From contig JABXJT010000022.1 in assembly GCA_013375455.1 (NCBI GenBank), positions 4,223-68,222 on the forward strand: a stretch of DNA of 64,000 nt, written 5' to 3'. The position numbers and the translations under genes were made by a program. The first letter of the stretch is position 1. Each line of letters starts with the position of its first letter. The stretch comes from Candidatus Helarchaeota archaeon (GTDB taxonomy: Archaea > Asgardarchaeota > Lokiarchaeia > Helarchaeales > HEL-GB-A). Positions 43,244-52,657 of this stretch are shown one piece after another. The notes under the pieces are model-generated. The model did no database searches and was not told the DNA's origin. It saw only the letters and a program-made list of their open reading frames with translations.

Positions 43244-45919
43244 ATGAGTGGAGTTAATAAATGCTCGTTTTGCGGGATACCTTTAACCTTACCATTTCGC
43301 TGTAAATCTTGCCAAAACCTCTTTTGTGCTGATCATCGCCTACCTGAGGTGCATCAGTGTAAAAAATTGAAAGAGGTCCGAAAAACCGCGCATCCTGAGA
43401 AAAAAGCTCTGAAAAGCACGCCGTCGATTAAACCGTACAAAATAGTAATAGAAAAACCATATTATGCTGTATCACCGAAACCTTCTAAAAAATCCAAGGA
43501 TGTAATGACTGCATATGATACCTGGCTAATGAAAGGAAAGGAAGCATTTAGTAAAGGGGATAATGAAGAGGCGTTGAGATGCCTGGAGAAGGCCTTGAAG
43601 ATTAACCCTAATAATGCAAAAGCCTGGCTGGTTCGGGCACAATTATTAGATATGTTAGGGCGTCTTTCTGAGGCACTTGAATGTTACAGGCGATCCCTTG
43701 AAATTAATCCCTATGATGTGGAATCGCAAGAAGGGGTCCAACGATTATCGAAAATGTCGAAATTGCAACAAGATGCGTCAGCGATGACGTGGAAAAGGAA
43801 AGCAGAACTTTTACATCGGCAAGGGAAGTTGGAGGACGCCCTTAAACATTATGAGAAAGCGTTAGAAACGGACCTGACTAATGCAGATGCATGGGTCGAT
43901 AAAGGTTTTATTTTATATGACTTGTTACGCCCTGATGAGGCACTAGATTGTTATGAGAAAGCCTTAGAACTCGATCCAAACAATGTCGCAGGATGGACCC
44001 TGAAAGGAATTGCCCTGGGATCGTCAAATCCAGAGTCTTTGGTTTGTTTTGATAAAGCCCTCGCCATTGATCCAGAGAATCACAACGCGTTATACAATAA
44101 AGGTGTGTTCCTTCGGGAGCTGGGACGGTTTCAAGAGGCGATCGATTGCTTCAATAAGGTGCTCAGGCTCGATCCCCAAAACATGTCAGCAACGATCAAC
44201 AAAGAGATGGCGATGCGCGGATGGAAAGGGTTCAAGAGCTATGGAAGATCCCAATGGGCGCTAGAGGCATTAGCTCGCGAAGATTCCAAGAAAGGGATGC
44301 CTAGTAAGAAATCTTCCTTTAAGGTCCCTGCTGGAGTCGAAGAAAAAATTATCGATGCCTTCTTGAAGAAACAGGCGAGCGAGAAAAAACAGGAGGAGGT
44401 CGAACAAAAAAACGTTGAAAAGAGCCGCCTGCTGAATCAAGCACTAATGCTCAAGGCTTCAGGAAACTACCAGACCGCCATCAAGTGTTGCGAGGAAGCC
44501 CTCGAAATAGATCCTGCCTACGAGGCGGCAAAGCAAACGTTATATGACCTCAAATGCGCTACGGAAACCTTTTTTGATAGCAATATCACTTCCCCTGATT
44601 CCAAAGAGAATTTAGAAGTAACTTTGAATCAATTAAAAGAGGATTTGAACCATTACAGGGAAAAGGGAGATGAGCAGGGTGAAGCGGAAACGTTAAGCGA
44701 AATTGGAGAAAGGTTGCATACTGAAAATGACTTGAATTCCGCATTGAACAACCTTAAGGAGGCTTTGAACATTTATAAAAGATTGGGAGATCTCAAAAAC
44801 CAAGCCGAGGTGTTAGCTAAAATCGGGCGGGTTTTCTTGGAGAAGGGCGATACTGCGTCGGCTTTTAAATATCAAGAAGACGCACTTGCATTGGAAAAGG
44901 ATTCTGAAAATAAAGAGGGCGAGGTTTCTGTTTTAATAAACATTGGGGAAATTTATGAGGCCAAACAGGATTTCTTTACAGCTCTAAAATATAATGAACA
45001 AGCACTGAATATTCAGAAGGGGTTGGGCGATGAAGAAAAAATGGCATCCATATTATCGAAGATGGGGGGATTATTAATGTTACGAAAGCAAGGGGATAAA
45101 GCAGTAAGCCACTTTAAAGCAGCCCTTGAGATTTACCAACAATTAGGGAATAAAGATTATGAAGCCTTATCCCTAAGCAATCTAGGCGCCGCCTACCTTT
45201 CCATGGGCAACCTTTCCCATGCGCTCGAATATCTTCAAAGGGCGCTTAGAATTTTACGCGTGACTGAAAATAAAGATATAGAAGCGAGTGTGGTGGCAAA
45301 TATGGGGAGTATTTACAAGGCCAAAGGAAATTGGGGAATGGCATTAAAACACTATAATGAGGCATTGGCACTTAATAGGAAGCAGGGTAATAAATTTGGA
45401 GAAGCGTCCAATTTGATGAACATAGGAATGTTAAATACAAAAAGAGGGGAACTCGATCTTGCCTACCGAAACGTGATCGAATCCATTGGCATATACGATT
45501 CCCTTAATAGGACAAAGCAATCCGCCATGCTTAGGGAATTCATTAAAAGATACTTGTTTAGAGACCCACCACCGAAACTCGATCTCACCGAGAGCCGTGC
45601 AATTGCTTCCGGTGATAAAAAATTACCAGCTTTGAAGCCTGAAAGAGAAGCAAGTGCTAAAAAACCCAGGCGAAAGAAATCAAAGAAGCGGATCGGTAAA
45701 AAGGTTCGTAAAAAAACGGGACCCCAAGACGACTTACTTGATCAGGTGAAGAAATACAAAGCGTCTGGAAATTACCGATTAGCCTTCGAACGCTGTGAAG
45801 AATTCCTCAGACTTAATCCGACAGATAAAGAAGCATGGAAATTGCTAGGGGAACTCTACGTGGAATTAGGGGAGTACCTGAAAGCGGATGATTGCTTTAA
45901 AAAAACAAAAAATGAGTAA
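43244..45919 (+). CDS. AN1-type zinc finger protein with many TPR repeats
   Basis: 891 residues. An N-terminal AN1 finger (about 5-42: CSFCGIPL, CKSCQNLFCADH, HQC) is followed by about six canonical TPRs (about 90-330, e.g. AWLVRAQLLDMLGRLSEALE). A TPR follows at about 395-435, then a second block of six to seven TPRs of the NB-ARC/Rapsyn-like type (about 470-770), a lysine-rich linker, and one last TPR (about 835-890). It is a scaffold for protein complexes; AN1 fingers are linked to ubiquitin-like or chaperone biology in eukaryotes. The next gene, 11 bases downstream, is also TPR-like. Confidence 0.82.
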   Translation: MSGVNKCSFCGIPLTLPFRCKSCQNLFCADHRLPEVHQCKKLKEVRKTAHPEKKALKSTPSIKPYKIVIEKPYYAVSPKPSKKSKDVMTAYDTWLMKGKEAFSKGDNEEALRCLEKALKINPNNAKAWLVRAQLLDMLGRLSEALECYRRSLEINPYDVESQEGVQRLSKMSKLQQDASAMTWKRKAELLHRQGKLEDALKHYEKALETDLTNADAWVDKGFILYDLLRPDEALDCYEKALELDPNNVAGWTLKGIALGSSNPESLVCFDKALAIDPENHNALYNKGVFLRELGRFQEAIDCFNKVLRLDPQNMSATINKEMAMRGWKGFKSYGRSQWALEALAREDSKKGMPSKKSSFKVPAGVEEKIIDAFLKKQASEKKQEEVEQKNVEKSRLLNQALMLKASGNYQTAIKCCEEALEIDPAYEAAKQTLYDLKCATETFFDSNITSPDSKENLEVTLNQLKEDLNHYREKGDEQGEAETLSEIGERLHTENDLNSALNNLKEALNIYKRLGDLKNQAEVLAKIGRVFLEKGDTASAFKYQEDALALEKDSENKEGEVSVLINIGEIYEAKQDFFTALKYNEQALNIQKGLGDEEKMASILSKMGGLLMLRKQGDKAVSHFKAALEIYQQLGNKDYEALSLSNLGAAYLSMGNLSHALEYLQRALRILRVTENKDIEASVVANMGSIYKAKGNWGMALKHYNEALALNRKQGNKFGEASNLMNIGMLNTKRGELDLAYRNVIESIGIYDSLNRTKQSAMLREFIKRYLFRDPPPKLDLTESRAIASGDKKLPALKPEREASAKKPRRKKSKKRIGKKVRKKTGPQDDLLDQVKKYKASGNYRLAFERCEEFLRLNPTDKEAWKLLGELYVELGEYLKADDCFKKTKNE

Positions 45920-45930
45920 GAGGGTGTTAG

Positions 45931-46479
45931 ATGGGGAGAATGGCCATAAATGAAATTGTAATTATAGATAAAGTAAAGGATTTGGCTGCTAAGAGTTTAG
46001 AACTGTTGAAGGGAGGAAAGAGCGATGAAGCTGATAGTACTTTATTAAATATGAAATTGGCATCTATAGAATTATTCAAGCTTTCAGCTCCAGCGTTACA
46101 TGCGGACAAGCTCCGAGATATCTTGTCAGTAATAGATGAATGTATCGAGTTTACCCCAAAATCAGCTGCACCCTTAGTTGTACAAGCATATATTTTATAT
46201 ATATTGGGAGACATTAAAATATACAAAATGAATAACTTTAGAGTTGCTTGGATCAAAAGTATCAAAGCTACCGAGTATGATCCTTCAGACGCTGACGCAT
46301 GGTTGGCACATGGAATTTGTTCACAACAAGTGTTGCCCTCCCCTAGTAGCACGGGCGAAGAAGCTCTAAATAAGGCAATCGAACTCTCGAAAGATGAATT
46401 CATAAAATCCAAAGCAGTGAAGGCCTACTATCGCGGGCGGGTGGCGTATACACAGGGGCCATCCATTGATCCCGCTTAG
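45931..46479 (+). CDS. TPR-like helical protein
   Basis: 182 residues, helical, with TPR-like spacing (ESLELLKGGKSDEADSTLL-like first pair, APLVVQAYILYILGDI, ATEYDPSDADAWLAHGICS). It starts 11 bases after the AN1-TPR gene with AGAGGGTG before the ATG, so they are one operon. The last residues (AYTQGPSIDPA) look unrelated to a TPR and adjoin a region of gene remnants, so the C-terminus may be altered. Confidence 0.6.
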   Translation: MGRMAINEIVIIDKVKDLAAKSLELLKGGKSDEADSTLLNMKLASIELFKLSAPALHADKLRDILSVIDECIEFTPKSAAPLVVQAYILYILGDIKIYKMNNFRVAWIKSIKATEYDPSDADAWLAHGICSQQVLPSPSSTGEEALNKAIELSKDEFIKSKAVKAYYRGRVAYTQGPSIDPA

Positions 46480-47067
46480 CAGGAGTGTTTATTAATTGAA
46501 TCGATTGAGAAATTATTAAAATTAGGACATGGGAAGGTCCATATGCAGGTAGGGATTCGGGCGACGCCCTCCTCACAGATGGATCGGGTAACCTCTATAT
46601 TACGGGTCGAACAGAAGGTTCAGTAGCAGGAACGGATGCCATTCTTATGAAGATTGCTATATCTGCTCCCTCTCCTCGTTCATGGGTGATATTCATTATT
46701 ATATTGGTGATACTCGCTCCTGTAGGTGTCGTGATAGTCCTCCGCTTCGTAACCCAAGATAAAAGGCAAATGATATAAATTTTCCCTTTTTTTTATTCCA
46801 CCTTTTGTTTTGATTCTGGGAACGAACACACTCGAATTTCTTATAATTTCGCTACAATTATTTTATAAATTTCATTACAATTCCTAAATCATTGAGAAAA
46901 AATAGGTAAAAAATTAAGGGTGCCACAAAAACTTAAAGAGATTTTTGAGAAAAAATAATTGGTTTCCACAAATTTTCGGGCAAATATTACCTGTGTCTTT
47001 TTATTCTCATTTAATTATTGTTGTGGTAATTCTATAAGTTAATTCACGGAATTTTGGGCGTAGTAAG
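46480..47067 (+). other. 588-base gap containing gene remnants
   Basis: The gap carries an SBBP-protein tail (46509-46778, listed separately). It also has a 12-residue match in another frame (46489-46524, LLIESIEKLLKL against LLVQSIEKLLKL of the MBL hydrolase at 41913-42539), which may be chance. The last 280 bases are AT-rich without features beyond the promoter of the next gene. Confidence 0.5.
46509..46778 (+). pseudogene. C-terminal remnant of an SBBP-repeat membrane protein
   Basis: An open frame of 89 codons without a start codon at its beginning. It encodes one SBBP-type repeat (TWEGPYAGRDSGDALL, then GSGNLYITGRTEG and DAILMKI), a proline linker, a transmembrane helix (WVIFIIILVILAPVGVVIVL) and a short basic tail. 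This is the end of a surface propeller protein like that at 1405-6372, but without its wHTH tail. The rest of the gene is missing. Confidence 0.65.
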
Positions 47068-47601
47068 GTGAACGTTGATTACCTAATTTCGGAAGATTGC
47101 AAAGCAGAACTATTGAGCATATATAGGGATTATTTTTTAGAAGATGAAGAAAGCTTTTTACATACTATTAATGAATTTGTGAAATTTTACGATAAGATAC
47201 CCCCAGAACGATTAATGAGAACGAAATACCGTCAATTCCTCTCGCGTTTATTAAATAAAAGTAAACTATTATTAGATGAAAAAGCTGATTACAAAGCAAT
47301 CTTAATTAACATTCCTTTATACAAACACCTCCATTCCATACTTATTGAGTGTGATGCAGACTTAGATAAAATTATCAGTTTTGAAGATCTTTTCAGAAAC
47401 TTTAACAAGTTCCATAAACTCTATGATATTCTTGATGAATTATACGATCGAGACCCGCAAACATCAATTCGAGTTAAATTTGTCGATTTTATGAATAAAG
47501 TCTTAAAATTCTATTCCCAGCATAAACAGTCAGCTTATACGGAAGCAAGTTTACCAAGATTTGAGGAATATCTTAAAAATAAATTGCAGGCAGAAGTATA
47601 A
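47068..47601 (+). CDS. Hypothetical helical protein (177 aa)
   Basis: The GTG at 47068 has a weak AAGG before it. The protein is soluble and predicted almost entirely helical (KAELLSIYRDYFLEDEESFL, RQFLSRLLNKSKLLLDEKA). No motif or family recognised. It is flanked by remnants upstream and by the convergent AMMECR1 gene downstream. Composition is normal for the window, so it is probably a real gene. Confidence 0.55.
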   Translation: MNVDYLISEDCKAELLSIYRDYFLEDEESFLHTINEFVKFYDKIPPERLMRTKYRQFLSRLLNKSKLLLDEKADYKAILINIPLYKHLHSILIECDADLDKIISFEDLFRNFNKFHKLYDILDELYDRDPQTSIRVKFVDFMNKVLKFYSQHKQSAYTEASLPRFEEYLKNKLQAEV

Positions 47602-47665
47602 ATACTTAAACCTGGTGTTACTGATACGAGGGGATATTCCCCATTCTAAACGAATCCTTTTGTAA

Positions 47666-48295
47666 TTACTTCATCGCTTCCCGTTCGATCTTCCCATTGG
47701 GCTTAAGTTCGTGAAAGATTTCTGCTTGGAATTTATAGATTTTCGTTCTTTTATCCATCCACATGTCGGGAGTCAAGCCCGCTTTCCAGCAGGTTTGCTC
47801 AAGAAATTTTTTGGAATCCCACTTCCATTCCACAGCAACTTGGGGTAACAGAAGCCCCTTCCGCCAGCCGTGCTCGATAATCAACCCATCTTTTCCCACT
47901 TCGACCTGGTTGGGGAAGTCCTTCACGGAATCCACTTCGATCAAAGTGGGGGGGGTAAGTATACTAACCTCGACAACGATATTATCAAGCTCCTCAGGTG
48001 TTACTGAGGAAAATCGTGGATCATGTAAAGCTGCGTCGACTGCTGAATCAATTGTAGCCTGAATTAATGGAAAATCAGGATAGGGGCGTCCAATACACCC
48101 TCGTAATTCCTTGCCACCTGGTGTTACTGTTTCTAGAGTAACGAACACACCAGAATTTTGTTTTAGCTTTTCTTTTGCCTCAGAAGGGATCTCTAACTTC
48201 TTTCCAGTTCTCACTACTGTTTCTAAGACCTTTCGCGCGAGTTTTACGAGGTATTCTCCTTCTTCGTTAGTAAAAACAAAACCCATCTTCATCAC
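47666..48295 (-). CDS. AMMECR1-domain protein
   Basis: 209 residues. The signature LRGCIGRPYP (about 69-78) and the following PLIQATIDSAVDAALHDPRF are diagnostic of AMMECR1, conserved from archaea to humans. The C-terminal part (VAVEWKWDSKKFLEQTCWKA) fits the family. The biochemical function is not settled. It starts at ATG 48295 or 48292 and is divergent from the UroD-like gene. Confidence 0.9.
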   Translation of the reverse strand: MMKMGFVFTNEEGEYLVKLARKVLETVVRTGKKLEIPSEAKEKLKQNSGVFVTLETVTPGGKELRGCIGRPYPDFPLIQATIDSAVDAALHDPRFSSVTPEELDNIVVEVSILTPPTLIEVDSVKDFPNQVEVGKDGLIIEHGWRKGLLLPQVAVEWKWDSKKFLEQTCWKAGLTPDMWMDKRTKIYKFQAEIFHELKPNGKIEREAMK

Positions 48296-48357
48296 CAGTT
48301 CCTTAAAAAAAGGTTCTGATCATTGTAATAAATAGGTTTTCGATTTTTAAAAGCAAG

Positions 48358-49665
48358 GTGACGGATTTGAAAATTGAACCCGAAGAACGGATTTTGCGCT
48401 GTATCGAAGGCGAGATTCTTGATCGCGTGCCACACTTGGAATTGGGTTTCAATATTTACCCTTCCGTTAAGTTAAACCTTTTTTTTGATAGGTTGCCTCC
48501 GAAATTAAAAAATTGGCTCTTAAAATTAAAACTTTACGAAGATGCAGTCCAGGCGGCTAAGGAACATCTTGGTCTATCTGATCCAGTTCAAAAGACGATA
48601 AAAAGGAGATTATTTCGTCTTGATCAAATTGCCGGTGGTTTATTTTCCATGCCCACATCACTCGAGTTTATGAATCCTTTTAATCCCTATCTCTTCAGAG
48701 TTCCCAAGCGAATGGGGGTTGATTTGATACCAACAATGGGATTTCCTTCAGGAATAGTACGAGGGAAAATCCGGCGAAGAAACAAGATGTATTTCATTTC
48801 TGAAGATTTATATTTAATAGATGTGGACGATATTGGGGATATAAGAGGTACAGAGCCACTTTACCTAAATCCAGAAGAGCAAATGGAAAAATTGATTGAA
48901 ATCTATCGCGAAGAACCTCAAGATGATAAAATCGAATACATTGGGAAGTTGCGGAATTCGGTCGAAGGAAAACTCGCATTAGCTCCCCAATTTAACAGCA
49001 TTTTTGAAAGTTGGCATATAATTTGGGGACTTTCAAATATGCACGTATTTTTTAGGGCATTTACTAAAGAATACAGAAAGGGACCGCCGTATGGAAGTTA
49101 TAAACGGTTTTTAAATGAGAAAGCCAAGTTTATTGTAGAATTTATTAAGAGATTGGCTGAAATTGATATAAAATTCATAAATATTGTAGAGGATGTGTGT
49201 GAGGATAATGGACCTTTCTTAAGGACAGAACAATACAGTAATTTTTTCGTTCCAGAAATCAAGAAGATAGTGGACGCAGCTCACAAGGTAGGCATTAGAG
49301 TCCTATTTCACACGGATGGTCGATTCAAAATTCGAAATTCAGATAAACCATGGGCATTTTTAGATGCAATTTTATCCACGGGAATCGACATGCTCCATGG
49401 TTGTCAGCAGGATTGTAATAATTTAGAAGAATTAAAGGAATATGTGGGAAGCAAAATCACCTTAGTTGGAGGAGTTTCGTGTGTAGATGTTCTCCAGCAT
49501 GCAAGTTCAGCCAAAGAAGTTTATATGCTAGCAGGTAGGGCCATCGAAACGTTAAAAGAAGGTGGTCATTACATCGTGGCAGCTGACAATGGGTGGCACG
49601 CTGGCGTCAAAATGGAAAATGTCCGCTGGTACTTAAACGCGATAAAATACTATGGAAGGTATTAA
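48358..49665 (+). CDS. Uroporphyrinogen-decarboxylase-fold protein
   Basis: 435 residues from GTG 48358. The C-terminal two thirds follow the URO-D/MtaA barrel: FFVPEIKKIVDAAHKVGIRV, FHTDGRF, DMLHGCQQDCNNLEELKEYV, KITLVGGVSC, and a final HYIVAADNGWHAGVKMENV. An N-terminal extension of about 100 residues is unusual. Such proteins are often methyltransferases for corrinoid proteins rather than true decarboxylases. The convergent chelatase pair hints at tetrapyrrole chemistry, but no other heme genes are near. Confidence 0.7.
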   Translation: MTDLKIEPEERILRCIEGEILDRVPHLELGFNIYPSVKLNLFFDRLPPKLKNWLLKLKLYEDAVQAAKEHLGLSDPVQKTIKRRLFRLDQIAGGLFSMPTSLEFMNPFNPYLFRVPKRMGVDLIPTMGFPSGIVRGKIRRRNKMYFISEDLYLIDVDDIGDIRGTEPLYLNPEEQMEKLIEIYREEPQDDKIEYIGKLRNSVEGKLALAPQFNSIFESWHIIWGLSNMHVFFRAFTKEYRKGPPYGSYKRFLNEKAKFIVEFIKRLAEIDIKFINIVEDVCEDNGPFLRTEQYSNFFVPEIKKIVDAAHKVGIRVLFHTDGRFKIRNSDKPWAFLDAILSTGIDMLHGCQQDCNNLEELKEYVGSKITLVGGVSCVDVLQHASSAKEVYMLAGRAIETLKEGGHYIVAADNGWHAGVKMENVRWYLNAIKYYGRY

Positions 49666-49669
49666 TCTC

Positions 49670-50773
49670 TCATTGTCCGCTAGTGATGGCTTCAAAAAAT
49701 TCGCGACCGCGAATCACATCAGAAATCTCTGCTGTTGATTTAATGACGAAAAAGTCGCCATTGCTGTTATTAGCTATTGCTTCGGCGATGCGGCGATGGC
49801 GTGGACCCCGCATTTTTGCATTTTCAGGCCATAGGACGATAGTAAAGATCTTGGCCTCACGCAATTGGTCGCTAATATTTTCAATCTCTTGTTCGAGTTG
49901 GTTATAATATTGACTGTTATGGAATGCTGGAGGAGCATTTTGGCTTATTGGAACATTGGCTCCTCCATCCGTAAGCACGACCAAAACCGGTATGATGTCT
50001 CTATTCCGTTTAACTTCAGTCTTAAGGACTTCGAGCCCTTTTTGAAGACCGCTCGCAAGGGGCGTCCAGCTATCAGATTGAATGAATGAAAGTTGATCAA
50101 CAACTTTAGGGAGATTTACTGTGGGATATTGAAGAACGATGGCTTCATATCCTTGAAAAACAACGAGACCAACTTTATCACGATTTTGATAGGCATCATC
50201 GTGAAGCGAGAGAATCACGCGTTTCATCTGTTTTAGCATTCGGAACATCGATCCACTGGCATCAAGCACGAACACTATGGAAAGTGGTGCTTGGTACTCA
50301 TAAATCTTTTCACGAATATCCTGCACGTCTATCTTTAAAGCTAGGTCGTTTCTTCCGACCCGGCCTTTTTGAAAAGGGGCTGCGGCTCTGAAAGTTGCAT
50401 CTAGAGCAATGCTAGTTGCTTTTTCCTTGGGCATTTTGTAGGAAACATATTTCCCTTTAATGGCAGTTCCTTCTTTTCGGATTCGTTTGCCTAGGGCGGG
50501 TGTGCGTCTGGGAGCTGCTACATTTTTTCGTCCGAGTTTGAATACATTGCCTGCATCAGCGACTCGTTGTAAGTCCTCTAAGGGCTCTCGCCATTTCTTG
50601 GGTTCATATTCTTTATCAATGAAATCGGGTTTTCCATCAAACCCAAGAAGTTCCCCATCTATTTCTTGAGCTGGTGTTTCCGACTCGCTGCTATCATCCA
50701 TTGGTTCCGCGGTAGCTTGTTCAGATGGTAAAAATGAAAGCGCGTCGGACGCGTCCTCTTGTTCAGACATCAC
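49670..50773 (-). CDS. VWA-domain chelatase subunit D-like protein
   Basis: 367 residues. An acidic N-terminal region and a basic/proline linker (about 1-125) lead to a VWA domain with MIDAS motif [12 protein letters not shown] (about 172-183) and [11 protein letters not shown]. This is the C-terminal half of ChlD/BchD/CobT-like chelatase subunits. Its start overlaps the stop of the AAA partner gene by 4 bases (ATGA type), so expression is coupled. The metal and tetrapyrrole (or other) substrate are not defined. Confidence 0.82.
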   Translation of the reverse strand: MMSEQEDASDALSFLPSEQATAEPMDDSSESETPAQEIDGELLGFDGKPDFIDKEYEPKKWREPLEDLQRVADAGNVFKLGRKNVAAPRRTPALGKRIRKEGTAIKGKYVSYKMPKEKATSIALDATFRAAAPFQKGRVGRNDLALKIDVQDIREKIYEYQAPLSIVFVLDASGSMFRMLKQMKRVILSLHDDAYQNRDKVGLVVFQGYEAIVLQYPTVNLPKVVDQLSFIQSDSWTPLASGLQKGLEVLKTEVKRNRDIIPVLVVLTDGGANVPISQNAPPAFHNSQYYNQLEQEIENISDQLREAKIFTIVLWPENAKMRGPRHRRIAEAIANNSNGDFFVIKSTAEISDVIRGREFFEAITSGQ

Positions 50774-51882
50774 GTCATTTTTTTTTTTGCTTCGTCGTCC
50801 GAGGTCATTTGGTCTTGAGCTTGAGTATCGTCAGTCCCCTCTGAATCAAGTTCGTTAAATGCTTTATCTAAAGCAGATTGGATTTGTTTCATAACATCTT
50901 CAGGCTTAGTAATTCCAGGTTTCCCCACACGGTGCATTAGCGCTAGAAGTGCGGCTCTTTCTACATCCTCTCTATTTACCGTTGTTCTTCCAGCAAGGGC
51001 AGCTATGGCTTTTGCACATCGCAAGATAGTAATTTCACCACGATGCGTTTCAACTTGGAGGTCCATGCATAATTTTACAATTACCTCAAGTAACTTTTTA
51101 GGGACTTTGACTTGATTGACGATTGTTTGTGCCTTCATGACACGAGCTTGTAATGTCTTTTCACTTTCTTTGAATTTATTTTCGAACATATCAGGATCAA
51201 TATCAAATAACTCAACGCGTTTCAGAATTTCAAACCGTTGATTGAAATCCTTGACTGTTACTACATCAACTGTTAAACCAAGCCGATCAAGAATTTGGGG
51301 CCGTAATTCACCCTCTTCTGGGTTCATGCTCCCAACCAAAATAAATCTAGATGGGTGCGTTACGGATATACCCTCTCGTTCAATAGTATTAACACCCATC
51401 GCTGCAGAATCTAGAAGGTCATCTATTATATGGTCACTCAACAGATTTATTTCATCAACATATAAAATATTACGATTTGCAGCAGCTAATATCCCAGATT
51501 CAAGCGCGCGTATCCCATCCCGGATGGCACATTCAATGTCCAGCGAACCGACAACGCGATCCTCTGTAACTCCCAATGGAATTTCAACCACGCGCATTTC
51601 TCGTTCTTCTACTTCCAACGTTCCTCCATTATCATAATTTTCCTTACAGACAGTACATAGGGTTTCAATACTATCCGGATCGCAATTGAATGGGCAACCC
51701 TTGACAATTTTCATATTAGGGAGCAATTTAGCTAAAGCCCGGACGGCAGTGGATTTTCCCGTTCCACGCTCGCCGCGAATTAGCACGCCCCCAATTACAG
51801 GGTTAACAACGTTTAGAATCAGTGCTAACTTCATTTGATCTTGCGCTACTATTGCTGAGAAGGGAAAAATTCTCCGTGACAT
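50770..51882 (-). CDS. Magnesium-chelatase-type AAA+ ATPase, subunit I
   Basis: 370 residues. Walker [10 protein letters not shown] (about 38-46), Walker [11 protein letters not shown], sensor region [13 protein letters not shown] and the C-terminal helical lid place it in the ChlI/BchI family. It keeps the cysteine insertion CPFNCDP...CTVC (about 60-85) known from ChlI proteins. It works as a hexameric ring with the VWA subunit encoded immediately downstream. No large CobN/ChlH subunit is in the window. Confidence 0.88.
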   Translation of the reverse strand: MSRRIFPFSAIVAQDQMKLALILNVVNPVIGGVLIRGERGTGKSTAVRALAKLLPNMKIVKGCPFNCDPDSIETLCTVCKENYDNGGTLEVEEREMRVVEIPLGVTEDRVVGSLDIECAIRDGIRALESGILAAANRNILYVDEINLLSDHIIDDLLDSAAMGVNTIEREGISVTHPSRFILVGSMNPEEGELRPQILDRLGLTVDVVTVKDFNQRFEILKRVELFDIDPDMFENKFKESEKTLQARVMKAQTIVNQVKVPKKLLEVIVKLCMDLQVETHRGEITILRCAKAIAALAGRTTVNREDVERAALLALMHRVGKPGITKPEDVMKQIQSALDKAFNELDSEGTDDTQAQDQMTSDDEAKKKMT

Positions 51883-52033
51883 TTTTTGAAGTACCTTCTA
51901 TTGACCTAATGTATTTCAAGATTTAATAAATAAAAAAATTTAATAAATTTATGTGTAGAGACTGAGTAAACGTAATCAAAGCGAAATATTAACAGATTTT
52001 TCATTTGAGACTGAAAGGAAAGGCGTTAGAAAA

Positions 52034-52216
52034 ATGAATCCATCAGACTCTAAAGGTAAAGGGATGAAGTGTTTTAAATGCGGAAAAGATGCAACTAACA
52101 TTCACTTATGCAAGGTAGCGGGTATTTCCCAAATTATATGCGATGATTGCTGTAAAAAGCTCCTCGATGAAAAAAGGTGTCAGCATAAAGAATGTGGTCA
52201 TTATCGGATTAATTGA
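52034..52216 (+). CDS. Small cysteine-rich zinc protein (60 aa)
   Basis: 60 residues with CFKC (about 14-17), a His/Cys pair IHLC, CDDCC and C...H...CGH near the end, enough ligands for two zinc ions. AAAGG lies upstream of the ATG. It is divergent from the chelatase pair and convergent with the ferredoxin gene. Family not recognised; a nucleic-acid or protein contact role is only a guess. Confidence 0.6.
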   Translation: MNPSDSKGKGMKCFKCGKDATNIHLCKVAGISQIICDDCCKKLLDEKRCQHKECGHYRIN

Positions 52217-52254
52217 TTAATATATGAAATAAAGAAATTAAGTTTTTGTTTTCA

Positions 52255-52641
52255 TTATCTTTGTAATATTATTGCGTCAACGGGGCAGGCATCGATGCAA
52301 TTTAAGCAACCAATGCATTTTTCGTAATCAAACTGAACTAAAAACTCATCGGTAAGTTCAATGGCAGTCACCGGGCATATCGAAAAGCAAGCTCCACAAT
52401 GAGTGCACTTATCTTCAAGCTTTTCAATGATTTTTCCGTGCTCTACCTTTACACCGGCTTCTTCAAAAGCGGTTCTTACCAGCTCGCACCGCTCATCGGG
52501 AACCTCAATTAAAAATATTCCGCCTTGTTCAGATACATTTGCGCGCAATATGTTTATGATTACTTGATTTTCTAAAATTATATTCGCTGTTATTGCTTCA
52601 TTCACTAATCCCGCATCAAAATTTAAAATTAATTTTTTCAT
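52255..52641 (-). CDS. NIL-domain/2x[4Fe-4S] ferredoxin of homocysteine synthesis
   Basis: 128 residues from ATG 52641, chosen because AAGGAAGTGAGG precedes it; a longer frame to 52737 overlaps the upstream gene. The N-terminal NIL domain (about 1-70) is followed by two [4Fe-4S] motifs, CTHCGACFSICP and CIGCLNCIDACP. It directly follows a DUF39-CBS gene. The same pair (MA1821-MA1822) is known from Methanosarcina to support homocysteine formation from aspartate semialdehyde and sulfide. Function by that precedent. Confidence 0.85.
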   Translation of the reverse strand: MKKLILNFDAGLVNEAITANIILENQVIINILRANVSEQGGIFLIEVPDERCELVRTAFEEAGVKVEHGKIIEKLEDKCTHCGACFSICPVTAIELTDEFLVQFDYEKCIGCLNCIDACPVDAIILQR

Positions 52642-52657
52642 TTTTTTCCTCACTTCC

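Noticed and set aside
45927..46412. 161-codon minus-strand frame
   Set aside because: It is an antisense shadow of the TPR-like gene, which has a ribosome binding site and operon context.
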